This document shows, piece by piece, positions 55,410 to 62,707 of a stretch of DNA of 64,000 bases (the stretch's first letter is position 1; every line of letters starts with the position of its first letter). The notes beneath the pieces were generated by a model. That model saw only the letters and a list, made by a program, of their open reading frames with translations, did no database searches and was not told where the DNA came from. Source of the stretch: JAIEPT01 sp038217425 (GTDB taxonomy: Bacteria > Planctomycetota > Planctomycetia > Gemmatales > Gemmataceae); the NCBI GenBank assembly GCA_038217425.1, contig JBBQPM010000006.1:46563-110562 (forward strand), written 5' to 3'. The translations under genes and the position numbers were made by a program.

Positions 55410-56537
55410 TCATTTCGGTTTGCAGTAGCTGAGCGCCAGCAGTGCGTACCCGGTGACGAGGTTCGGGTCGGCCTCCATCCAGTTGGCGGTGTCGTTCTGG
55501 AAGCTGCCGTCGGCCTTTTGCCGTTTGAGCAGGGCCTGCGTCAGATCCTTGCGCCAGTCGTGTTTGACGCCCTTGTCGTCGACGACGTAGTCGAGTTCGA
55601 GCGCGTCCAGACACTTGGCCATCGTGTGGTAGTAGTAGTAGAGCCCCCATTGCGAACGCACGGCCGGCATGCCAGGGTTGGCGTCGACGGTGTAATTCTT
55701 CTGGATCCAGGCGTAGGCCTTCTTGATGCGTGGATCGTCCTTGGGGACGCCGCAGTAGATCATGCTCTTGATGCCGGCGTAGGTCATGCTGCCGTACCCG
55801 GGGAGTCCGCCGTCGGGATTCGGGGCGTCCTGCGTCTTCGTGGCGCCTCCCAGGGCGGGGGTGTAGATGAATGAGCCGTCGTTGATCGCCTTGGCCCAGG
55901 GTTGGTCGTTGACCTCGGGGTCGGCGTTGTTCATGCTGCGGTTCAGGAAGACGATGCCTTTCTTGAGGGCCGGGTCGTCGCGCGGGATGCCCGCGGCCTC
56001 CATGGCGTCGACGAACTTGTTGAAGTTCGAGAGATCGGGGCGCGATTTGCTGTCGTAGCCGACGCCGCCGAAGAACGGATTCTTCGGGTCGATGTTCTCG
56101 CCGTCATCCCACTGCAGCTTCTTGAGGAACTCGACCGCGTCGCCGATGACGGGCGTATATTTGTCCGCCTTGTTCGCGTTGGCGAGCGCCATCACGTTGA
56201 TGCTGGTGACGTAGTTGAGAAGTTGCACCTTGGGATCCTTGCCCGCAATGTGCTTCTTCTCGGGGTTCACGAGATTCTCGATGTAGCCGAGCGCCTTGGC
56301 CGCGACCGGATCGCTGGGCGTGGCTTTGCGCGTTTTGAGCAGGCCGGAGAGGACGATGCCGGTGATTCCGGGCGTCTTTTCGGTGCTCCAGCCGCCGTTC
56401 TTTTCTTGCGACGAACGCACGAACTGCGCCGCCTTCGACACGACGTCCTCCCATTCCATGGCGCTGGGCCCCGCCTTGTCCTGCGCAGGTAAAACGCCGA
56501 CGATCAAGGCTAGCCACAAAAGACTCGTCCGCTTCAT
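55410..56537 (-). CDS. Exported prenyltransferase/squalene-cyclase-fold protein
   Basis: A 375-residue protein with a signal peptide (1-~18). Repeated alpha-alpha-barrel motifs are seen: QEKNGGWSTEKTPGITGIVLSGLL, LQWDDGENIDPKNPFFGGVGY, PDGGLPGYGSMTYAGIKSMI, QKADGSFQNDT and NLVTGYALLALSYC, as in squalene cyclase/prenyltransferase repeats. The DXDD motif of cyclases is not visible, so a binding or scaffold role is as likely as catalysis. These repeat proteins are common and uncharacterised in planctomycetes. Divergent from the DUF420 gene. Confidence 0.8.
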   Translation of the reverse strand: MKRTSLLWLALIVGVLPAQDKAGPSAMEWEDVVSKAAQFVRSSQEKNGGWSTEKTPGITGIVLSGLLKTRKATPSDPVAAKALGYIENLVNPEKKHIAGKDPKVQLLNYVTSINVMALANANKADKYTPVIGDAVEFLKKLQWDDGENIDPKNPFFGGVGYDSKSRPDLSNFNKFVDAMEAAGIPRDDPALKKGIVFLNRSMNNADPEVNDQPWAKAINDGSFIYTPALGGATKTQDAPNPDGGLPGYGSMTYAGIKSMIYCGVPKDDPRIKKAYAWIQKNYTVDANPGMPAVRSQWGLYYYYHTMAKCLDALELDYVVDDKGVKHDWRKDLTQALLKRQKADGSFQNDTANWMEADPNLVTGYALLALSYCKPK

Positions 56538-56651
56538 AATGCACCTCGTAAGTTCCCGCCTCAGCCAAGAATCGACGACTGAGCCCCTGCCGACTAACCT
56601 GGGCCGGCACTATCATGATAGCACAACCTTTGCTTTCGGAGATTCCCCTTC

Positions 56652-57059
56652 ATGTCGGCCGGGCTCGTCATTCTCATCCTCAAGATCGCGGTAGTGCTGG
56701 TCACGATTTTGCTCGTCATGTCGCTCATCGTCCTCGCCAAGGGCCACTATCGCTGGCATGGCCGAATCAATATCGTATTCTTCGTGCTGACGCTCACGGC
56801 ACTCGTTGGCCTGGAGGTCGTCGCTCGACTGGTTGCGCCGAAGATCTTCGATGACTTTTTCGAAGCCCACCAGGCGAAGCCGGCCCTTCGAACGCATCTG
56901 ATGTTCTCGATGCCCGCGGCCGCCGTCATGGTAGTCATGCTCGTCACCGGTTTGCGGCGATCGCGTTCGCTCCATGTGCCGCTCGGCGTGTTGTTTTTAG
57001 GGCTGTGGATCGGTACGTTCATTACCGGCGTCTTCTTTCTCCCGCACGCCAACCCCTAG
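56652..57059 (+). CDS. DUF420 membrane protein
   Basis: A 135-residue four-helix membrane protein. Conserved-looking points are HYRWHGRINI and a second His-bearing helix (RTHLMFSMPAAAVMVVMLV), ending LGLWIGTFITGVFFLPHANP. This matches the DUF420/YozB pattern, proteins often linked with cytochrome oxidase assembly genes. No oxidase gene is nearby. Start ATG 56652 has an adequate upstream GGAGATTCCC. The LOG gene follows 10 bp later, so co-transcription is likely. Confidence 0.78.
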   Translation: MSAGLVILILKIAVVLVTILLVMSLIVLAKGHYRWHGRINIVFFVLTLTALVGLEVVARLVAPKIFDDFFEAHQAKPALRTHLMFSMPAAAVMVVMLVTGLRRSRSLHVPLGVLFLGLWIGTFITGVFFLPHANP

Positions 57060-57069
57060 AGGGGCCGTC

Positions 57070-57615
57070 ATGAGACGACTTTGCGTATTCTGCGGTTCCC
57101 GACAAGGCGGCCGGGCGGTCTTCAGTCAGCGAACGCGTGAACTCGGAGCCGCCATCGCTCAACGCGGACTCGAACTCGTCTACGGCGGCGGCAACATCGG
57201 ACTCATGGGCATCCTCGCCGACGCCGTCCTCGACGCCGGCGGCAAGGTCATCGGCGTCCTCCCGCAAGCCCTCGTCGAACGCGAACTCGCCCACCCGCGC
57301 ATCACCGAAACCCACATCGTCCGCTCCATGCACGAACGCAAAGCCCTCATGGCCGACCTCGCCGACGCCTTCCTCGCACTCCCCGGCGGCTACGGCACGG
57401 CCGACGAAATGTTCGAGATGCTCACCTGGAAACAGCTCAAATTCCTCAACAAACCGATCGGTATGCTCAACCTCGAGCACTTCTTCGATCCCCTGCTTGC
57501 CTGGATCGACCATACCATCGACGAAGGCTTCACCAAACCACGATACCGAGACTTCCTTATCGTCGACGACAACGTCGAATCGTTACTCGCGCGGGTCACG
57601 CAAGCCAGCGTGTGA
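57070..57615 (+). CDS. LOG-family nucleotide 5'-monophosphate phosphoribohydrolase
   Basis: A 181-residue protein with the LOG (YvdD/TIGR00730) signature: an N-terminal VFCGS motif, VYGGGNIGLMGILADA (nucleotide-binding) and LPGGYGTADEMFEMLTW (catalytic PGGxGT...E). Members release cytokinin-type bases or ribose 5-phosphate from nucleoside monophosphates. The length matches the family (~180-190). Start at ATG 57070 is supported by AGGGGCC upstream. Confidence 0.92.
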   Translation: MRRLCVFCGSRQGGRAVFSQRTRELGAAIAQRGLELVYGGGNIGLMGILADAVLDAGGKVIGVLPQALVERELAHPRITETHIVRSMHERKALMADLADAFLALPGGYGTADEMFEMLTWKQLKFLNKPIGMLNLEHFFDPLLAWIDHTIDEGFTKPRYRDFLIVDDNVESLLARVTQASV

Positions 57616-57669
57616 GGTTTCCCCTAGAATCAATGGGGAATCAAACGCAATCCAGGGCGGAGGTCTCCG

Positions 57670-58548
57670 ATGAAACGTTTCGCGCTGATGCTCTTTCTAT
57701 TGGCGAGTTCCCTCGCCTGCGCTCAGGCCCCCCCTGCCCTGCAGCCCAAATCGAAACCGGGCGACGTCCATCTCGCCCTCGGCAATCCTTCCAATGCCGT
57801 CCACGACCCCCGCAATCCCGATCCGACGAACTACCTCATCGTTCGCGATCAATACGCCCTTTCCTACAACAGCAAACGCGGCACGCCCAACTGGGTCAGC
57901 TATCGGCTCCGCAAAAGCGACATGGGCCGGGCCGAACGCTCGGTCCTGTTCTTTCCTGACGACGATCTTCCTAAACAGTTTTACCACGTCAAGCCATTCG
58001 ACTATCACTTCAACCGAACCGGCATGACGCGCGGACACATGTGCCCCAGCAGCCATCGCAACAACACCGAGAACAACGCGAAGGCGACGTTCATCATGAC
58101 GAACATGGTCCCGCAAACCGAGGAACTCAACGGCGGAACCTGGAACAACCTCGAAATGTGGTGCCGAGATTACTGCTTCAAGAACAACAAGGAACTCCAC
58201 ATCATCTGCGGTCCCCACGGCATCGGCGGCAAAAGCGAACGCGGCACGTTCAAGCACACCGACTACGAAATGCGCGTCGTCGTCCCCAAGAGTTGCTGGA
58301 AAGTGATCGCCATCCTCGATCCCCCCGGCGCCGACGGACCCGTTCCCAAGTTCAACAAGAATACGCGAGTGATTGGCGTGCTCATGCCCAACACCACGGA
58401 ACCCGTCAAGGAAGTTCCCTGGTCCAACTACGTCGTGTCGGTGGAGAACATCGAACAACTCGTGGGCCTGCGTTTCTTCGGCAACGTCCCTGCAGAGATT
58501 ATTGATCCGCTCAAAAAGAAGGTCGATTCGGCCTCAACCGGAAAGTAG
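57670..58548 (+). CDS. Exported NucA-type DNA/RNA non-specific endonuclease
   Basis: A 292-residue protein with a signal peptide (1-~19, cleavage after ACA). The beta-beta-alpha metal nuclease core is visible: residue His in TRGHMCPSSHR (the usual DRGH reads TRGH), TNMVPQTEELNGGTWNNLE with the metal-binding Asn, and HIICGP and VIGVLMPNTTE strands. The catalytic His and Asn are retained; the first Asp of DRGH is Thr, so activity may be altered. It belongs with NucA/serine-type endonucleases, secreted scavengers of nucleic acid. The inhibitor-like gene begins 6 bp downstream. Confidence 0.88.
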   Translation: MKRFALMLFLLASSLACAQAPPALQPKSKPGDVHLALGNPSNAVHDPRNPDPTNYLIVRDQYALSYNSKRGTPNWVSYRLRKSDMGRAERSVLFFPDDDLPKQFYHVKPFDYHFNRTGMTRGHMCPSSHRNNTENNAKATFIMTNMVPQTEELNGGTWNNLEMWCRDYCFKNNKELHIICGPHGIGGKSERGTFKHTDYEMRVVVPKSCWKVIAILDPPGADGPVPKFNKNTRVIGVLMPNTTEPVKEVPWSNYVVSVENIEQLVGLRFFGNVPAEIIDPLKKKVDSASTGK

Positions 58549-58554
58549 GCAGAG

Positions 58555-58950
58555 ATGACGCATCCCACGCTGACCGCGTTGCGCAAAGCCGCCCGCGGTC
58601 TGATGTACATGAGCGAGAAAGACGCCCCGTTCCGGGTCGTCGCCCTGGAGACGGACGAACCGGTGACCAAGAAGAACATCTTAAAGCTGACCGCTTCGCC
58701 CGAGGGCGCGCCGGTTTCGGAGGAAAAGTTCGACCGCGTCTTCGGCCTGATGTCGCAGGACCAAAAATGGCACGGCGAGGACGAAAAGGCGATCGTCAAG
58801 AAGTACCAGCATCTGACGAAGGTGCTCCTCAACAATCTCAGCGACCTGCGGATTTTCAAGATCGGCCAGGGGCAGCTCAAGGTCTACATCGTGGGTAAGA
58901 CGCGGGAGGGCCTGTGGTTGGGGTTGCAGACGGAATCGCTGGAAACGTGA
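58555..58950 (+). CDS. NuiA-like nuclease inhibitor
   Basis: A 131-residue cytoplasmic protein without signal peptide. Its pattern matches the NuiA family, specific inhibitors of NucA in Anabaena: LRKAARGLMYMSEKDAPF (NuiA has a closely similar MSE near residue 24), a GEDEKAIVKKYQHLTKVLLNN helix, GQLKVYIVGKT strand, and a C terminus ending in Thr. The comparison to NuiA is from memory. Gene order nuclease-inhibitor with 6-bp spacing supports a pair. The likely role is protecting the cytoplasm from the nuclease before export. Confidence 0.82.
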   Translation: MTHPTLTALRKAARGLMYMSEKDAPFRVVALETDEPVTKKNILKLTASPEGAPVSEEKFDRVFGLMSQDQKWHGEDEKAIVKKYQHLTKVLLNNLSDLRIFKIGQGQLKVYIVGKTREGLWLGLQTESLET

Positions 58951-59012
58951 ACCGAGAAGCTCGGTTTCTGGTCTTGAAAAGACGAGCCGTGGGCTTAAAA
59001 TTCTGGAAATGA

Positions 59013-59086
59013 GGCGGCGTAGCTCAGTTGGTTAGAGCAGGGTCTTCATAAGGCCAAGGTCGTTGGTTCAAGTCCGACCGCCGCTA
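59013..59086 (+). tRNA. tRNA-Met (CAU), elongator type
   Basis: A 74-base cloverleaf: acceptor GGCGGCG/CGCCGCT (one G-U), D stem GCTC/GAGC, anticodon CAT at 59047-59049 in loop TTCATAA, T arm GTTGG-TTCAAGT-CCGAC. CCA is not encoded. G1 and paired ends exclude the initiator type (C1-A72). The anticodon stem has one G-A mismatch at its top. An Ile-CAU (lysidine) identity is not fully excluded. Confidence 0.9.
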
Positions 59087-59151
59087 TTATGCACCCTCGC
59101 GGGTCTTCGACTTGCGAGGGTTTCGTGTATCATGCAGGAAAGGAAACTGTC

Positions 59152-59341
59152 ATGATCGAACTCACGCAAGCGCAGGTCCGCGCAATCCACGCTGAATGCC
59201 CCGCCGTCGCGGTCAATCCTCAAACACGCGAAGAGTTCGGCTCATCCGGCGAAAGGCCTACGAAGCTATGCAGGGCCTACTTCGCCCGCTCGTAACTGGG
59301 ACAATCCCGAAGACGATGACTTGGTTCGGAAAGACCTATGA
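59152..59341 (+). pseudogene. Frameshifted type II antitoxin remnant
   Basis: From ATG 59152 (AGGAAAGGAAACTG upstream) the frame encodes MIELTQAQVRAIHAE...NPQTREEF, the start of a common antitoxin family, then runs out of frame. The family continuation RRKAYEAMQG appears in another frame after a one-base loss near 59239, and the end WDNPEDDDLVRKDL in a third frame, stopping at 59341. So the gene is disrupted by at least two frameshifts. Its end overlaps the next ATG by 4 bp, as in intact pairs. Confidence 0.68.
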
Positions 59342-59448
59342 AGCGCGGCGTCGTCGTTGAGGTCGATCTGCGTAGGATTGGCGAACTATCAGACGATACA
59401 ATGCGGAAGATTGAGCAGTCCGTCAAATCCGTACTCGAGATTTCGTAA
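59338..59448 (+). pseudogene. Internally deleted MazF/PemK-like toxin remnant
   Basis: An ORF of 36 residues: MKRGVVVEVDL, which is the N terminus of a PemK/MazF-type toxin, is joined directly to RRIGELSDDTMRKIEQ, the C-terminal helix of the same family. The ~70-residue core with the active site is missing. The start overlaps the antitoxin remnant (ATGA), the usual order. Confidence 0.6.
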
Positions 59449-59483
59449 CATTGAGTGCGTTGTCCAATGAGCAGGTCTTTGAA

Positions 59484-60629
59484 ATGCTTGGCTTCTTCAA
59501 CAAATCCACCACTGCCGCGACCGGCCCCAACTTCGCGGGCCAATGGTTCGCTACCTACGGCCCCATGCACTTGGAACAAGCCAGCGACCGCGTGCAGGGC
59601 CGGTACGGCCGCGACCTCGAGAATACGATCGAAGGACGCGTTGCCGACGGCCGACTGAACTTCACGTTTCAGGAACCGGACGCCAGCGGAACAGGCTGGT
59701 TTGCACTCGTCAAGTCCGGTCGCTTTGAAGGCCAATGGCGCCAGGACGGGCAAGAACGCTGGCTTTCCTGGTCCGGCGAACGCGGTTTCGAAGGCATCTG
59801 GACCAGCACCTTTGGCCTCATGCGGCTCATGCAAGAGGGCGAGCGCGTCGTCGGCTTCTACGACGGGCTCGGCGATTCCTCCATCGAGGGCCAGTTGCAG
59901 GACGGTGAGCTCGTTTTCCGCTATCAGGAACCCAAGGCCGGCGGGGAAGGACGTTTCACGCTCGCGCGTGACGGCGGCAGTTTCGCGGGCCAATGGCGAC
60001 AGGACGGCGCCGCCAGCTGGCAGCCCTGGGTCGGCGACCGACTTGCCCCCACGGGAAAGACGTGTCTCGTCGTGATCGAGGCGCACTGGCAACGCCACCT
60101 CATGGATACCGAGTATTCCTTTGGCGGCATGCTCAAGGAATTCTTCGCCCGGATTCCCGGCGTGCAATTCTGCCACCGCTTTTTCAGCAATGAGGCCGGC
60201 CTGCGTCAATGGTGCCGAGATTTGATGTTCCTCCCCGATCCCACCGTGGTCGTCCTCGCCTCGCACGGCACGGCCGAGGGTCTGGGAGTTCAGGGCCAGA
60301 CGGTCAAGCCTCAGGCGATTTCCGAGAGCTTGCAGTATGCAAGCAACGTCAAGCTGCTGCACTTCTCGGCATGTTTGACGATGCAGGACGGGCCGCTCAG
60401 GCGCGAATTGGCGAAGTCATTGCGGTTCCCGATCTCGGGTTACACGACGTCGGTCGACTGGGCGGCGAGCGCGATCGCAGAGTTTACGTTTCTGGACATG
60501 GTGCTGGCGCGCGGCCTGAGCCCGGCCGACGCCGCGGCGCAGTTACCCCGCTTACTGAGTTTCGCGGGGGATCAGGGTTTCGAAGGATCCGCGTACCCGT
60601 CGGCCGGGTTTCGTATCCTGTTGCCGTGA
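59484..60629 (+). CDS. Repeat protein with C-terminal CHAT/caspase-like domain
   Basis: A 381-residue protein if started at ATG 59484 (AGCAGGTC upstream); TTG 59451 is also in frame. Two ~80-residue repeats come first (NFAGQWFATYGPMHLEQ... and GFEGIWTSTFGLMRLMQ..., each with IEGxxxDGxLxFxYQEP and GQWRQDG). The C-terminal part (~200-381) resembles a caspase-like CHAT fold: a strand-His-Gly motif LASHGTAEGL (His261) and HFSACLTM (Cys297), the His/Cys pair of clan CD peptidases. No signal peptide. Cytoplasmic CHAT proteases act in toxin or defence-like pathways; role here unknown. Confidence 0.75.
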   Translation: MLGFFNKSTTAATGPNFAGQWFATYGPMHLEQASDRVQGRYGRDLENTIEGRVADGRLNFTFQEPDASGTGWFALVKSGRFEGQWRQDGQERWLSWSGERGFEGIWTSTFGLMRLMQEGERVVGFYDGLGDSSIEGQLQDGELVFRYQEPKAGGEGRFTLARDGGSFAGQWRQDGAASWQPWVGDRLAPTGKTCLVVIEAHWQRHLMDTEYSFGGMLKEFFARIPGVQFCHRFFSNEAGLRQWCRDLMFLPDPTVVVLASHGTAEGLGVQGQTVKPQAISESLQYASNVKLLHFSACLTMQDGPLRRELAKSLRFPISGYTTSVDWAASAIAEFTFLDMVLARGLSPADAAAQLPRLLSFAGDQGFEGSAYPSAGFRILLP

Positions 60630-60854
60630 TTGCCTACGACGATTGTAATTTCCGACTCTGCAAGAATGCAAGTTTCTCTCGCCGGGGGGAACATTTCTCA
60701 CCGCCTACCCGCAAAGTCTTCCCATCTTACGGATCGCCGCCGGCCCATACTTCCTGGTCGCCCTCAGCTTACTATTCTCCGCTGTGGCACGAGCGTTGCA
60801 AAGAGGATGTCAAGCCCAATCCGTTGGTAAGTTCTGGGCGAAGGAAGGATTTCC
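60630..60854. other. Intergenic region, no gene recognised
   Basis: 225 bp between the CHAT-like gene and a small lipoprotein gene. I see no coding region or strong repeat. Confidence 0.4.
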
Positions 60855-61085
60855 ATGAAACGGCTCATTCCGCTGCTCGCGATATTCCTGATCGGCTGCC
60901 AAACCAACGCCCAATACTGGACGTTGACCGGAAGCGTCTACGTCGAGTCGGAACGCCCCGAAGGCCGCGCGGTGGCAAAGATGGAAGTGCGCTACACTCC
61001 TCCCGGAAATCCCTACCCCAAAGAAGCGCCGCCGCCTCGAACCGATGGGTCGCCGGATCGCTCGGAAGTCAAAAGCGGAATCTAA
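60855..61085 (+). CDS. Small lipoprotein-like protein
   Basis: A 76-residue protein: signal MKRLIPLLAIFLIGC with a lipobox LIGC (Cys at 15), then a short extracellular region (SVYVESERPEGRAVAKMEVRYTPP). GAAGGATTTCC precedes the ATG. No recognised domain. Convergent with the reductase gene (20-bp gap). Confidence 0.6.
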   Translation: MKRLIPLLAIFLIGCQTNAQYWTLTGSVYVESERPEGRAVAKMEVRYTPPGNPYPKEAPPPRTDGSPDRSEVKSGI

Positions 61086-61104
61086 TTGTCGCAAGCAGCA
61101 CTTC

Positions 61105-62691
61105 TCAGTACACGTCGCGTTGGTAGCGTTTCGCCTTACTCAGGTTCTTCACATACTCTTTCGCATCTTCGGGGCACATGTTCCCCTGCGCCGCGACGAT
61201 CACGTTGAGGGCGCGATCGACGTCGAGCGCCATGCGCCGGGCGTCGCCACAGACGTAGAAATGGGCGCCCTCCTGCAACCAGGCCCAGATCTCGCGCGAG
61301 TTTTCCATGAGACGGTGCTGCACGTAGATCTTCTCCTCCTGATCGCGGGAGAAGGCGGTGTCGAGCCGGGACAGCACGCCCGCGGAGACGAGTCGCTGGA
61401 GTTCGTCGCGATAGAGGAAGTCATACTCCTGGCGTTGGTCGCCGAAGAAGAGCCAATTTTTCCCGCGAGCTCCGGTTGCGTGCCGTTCTTCGAGGAAGGC
61501 GCGGAACGGGGCGATGCCGGTTCCAGGGCCGACCATGATCATGGGCGTATCGGGATTGGCGGGAACGCGGAAGCCGTGGGACGTTTGCACAAAGACGCGC
61601 AGCTTTTGCCGCGGGCGAATGCGTTCGGTGAGGAACGAGGAAGCCACGCCTTTCCGCAGGCGATTGTTCTTAGTGTAGCGCACGACGCCGACTGTGAGGT
61701 GGACTTCGCCCGGATGCGCTTTGAGCGACGACGAGATCGAGTAAAGCCGGGACTGCAAGGGCGCCAGTGCCGCAATGAGTTCGGCGATCGGCGGTCTGGC
61801 GGTCGGGAACTGCATGAGCACGTCCAGCAGATCCCACCACTCGAGGACGCCGGCCTGATCGTTGTCGACGAGGGCGCGAAGGTCGCTTGCCTCGGCCGAA
61901 TCGGTCGCGTAGTCGGCCAGCAAGCTCGTGATCGCGTCGTTCATCTTGGTGATGGAGTACTCGCGCGTCAGGGCGTCGTATGACAGAACCTGCCGGCCGT
62001 CCGGAGCCGTAACGAGTTCGTCACCGCGGGCGTTCAGTTCCTTGAGAATCGATTCGACGAGATCGGGGCAGTTTTCGGGGAAGACGCCCAGAGCGTCGCC
62101 GACTTCGTAGTCGAGCCCGCTCCCCTTGAGGTTGATATTAACGAAGCGAACGTCTTTCTCCGAAGCCTCGTTCGTGAGGCGACGGCACTGGATCAGCGGC
62201 GCGGGCGCCGGGTTGTGGCGATCGAACTTGGCGTGAACGTCGTTGGATTTGGCGGCGCCGTTGGAATTTGCAGGATGGCCGTTGACCGCGACCGCCAGTT
62301 CCTTGTTCGCGGCAAGGAGTTCTTTTAGTTTCTTGGCCGTGTCCTTGCCGCCGGGAGAGCACTTGGTGAGATCTTTCTCCTGTCCCGACGCGAGGGCTTC
62401 GGAGTAGGTTTTGCAGACGTAGCCGCAGGCGCCGCAGTCGAGCTGTGCCATCGAGGCCATAAGTCTGCGGTCGAGGGCTTTGCCGTCCGCGAGCTTGAGA
62501 CGATCTTCCATGGGTAAGGCGGGATCGTGCCAGGGGAAATCTTCCTCGGCGACTGGAGCGGGGGCCGCGGCGAGCGCGGGCTGTGTCGCGCCGTTCGGAG
62601 CGACGCCGAAGGCGCCGGCGAAGAAGCCGTTCAGCCAGGCGCGCTGTGCCGGCGAGAACGGTGCACTTTCCGGAAGGACGGGGACGACCAT
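61105..62691 (-). CDS. Fe-S/FAD sulfite or nitrite reductase flavoprotein (CysJ-like without flavodoxin)
   Basis: A 528-residue protein. The N terminus (PFSPAQRAWLNGFFAG) resembles CysJ-type alpha subunits. Instead of the FMN flavodoxin, residues ~85-115 hold a PF04060-like Fe-S motif with Cys86, 89, 93 and 111 (DCGACGYVC...KCSPGGK). Then come the FAD domain (SRLYSISSSLKAHPGEV) and an NADP domain (MVGPGTGIAPFRAFLEER, YVCGDARRMALDVDRAL) ending in an aromatic YQRDVY. It transfers NADPH electrons via FAD and Fe-S to the reductase encoded upstream by 16 bp. Whether the acceptor is sulfite or nitrite is unresolved. Confidence 0.88.
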   Translation of the reverse strand: MVVPVLPESAPFSPAQRAWLNGFFAGAFGVAPNGATQPALAAAPAPVAEEDFPWHDPALPMEDRLKLADGKALDRRLMASMAQLDCGACGYVCKTYSEALASGQEKDLTKCSPGGKDTAKKLKELLAANKELAVAVNGHPANSNGAAKSNDVHAKFDRHNPAPAPLIQCRRLTNEASEKDVRFVNINLKGSGLDYEVGDALGVFPENCPDLVESILKELNARGDELVTAPDGRQVLSYDALTREYSITKMNDAITSLLADYATDSAEASDLRALVDNDQAGVLEWWDLLDVLMQFPTARPPIAELIAALAPLQSRLYSISSSLKAHPGEVHLTVGVVRYTKNNRLRKGVASSFLTERIRPRQKLRVFVQTSHGFRVPANPDTPMIMVGPGTGIAPFRAFLEERHATGARGKNWLFFGDQRQEYDFLYRDELQRLVSAGVLSRLDTAFSRDQEEKIYVQHRLMENSREIWAWLQEGAHFYVCGDARRMALDVDRALNVIVAAQGNMCPEDAKEYVKNLSKAKRYQRDVY

Positions 62692-62707
62692 GAGTCACCT
62701 CGCGAAA

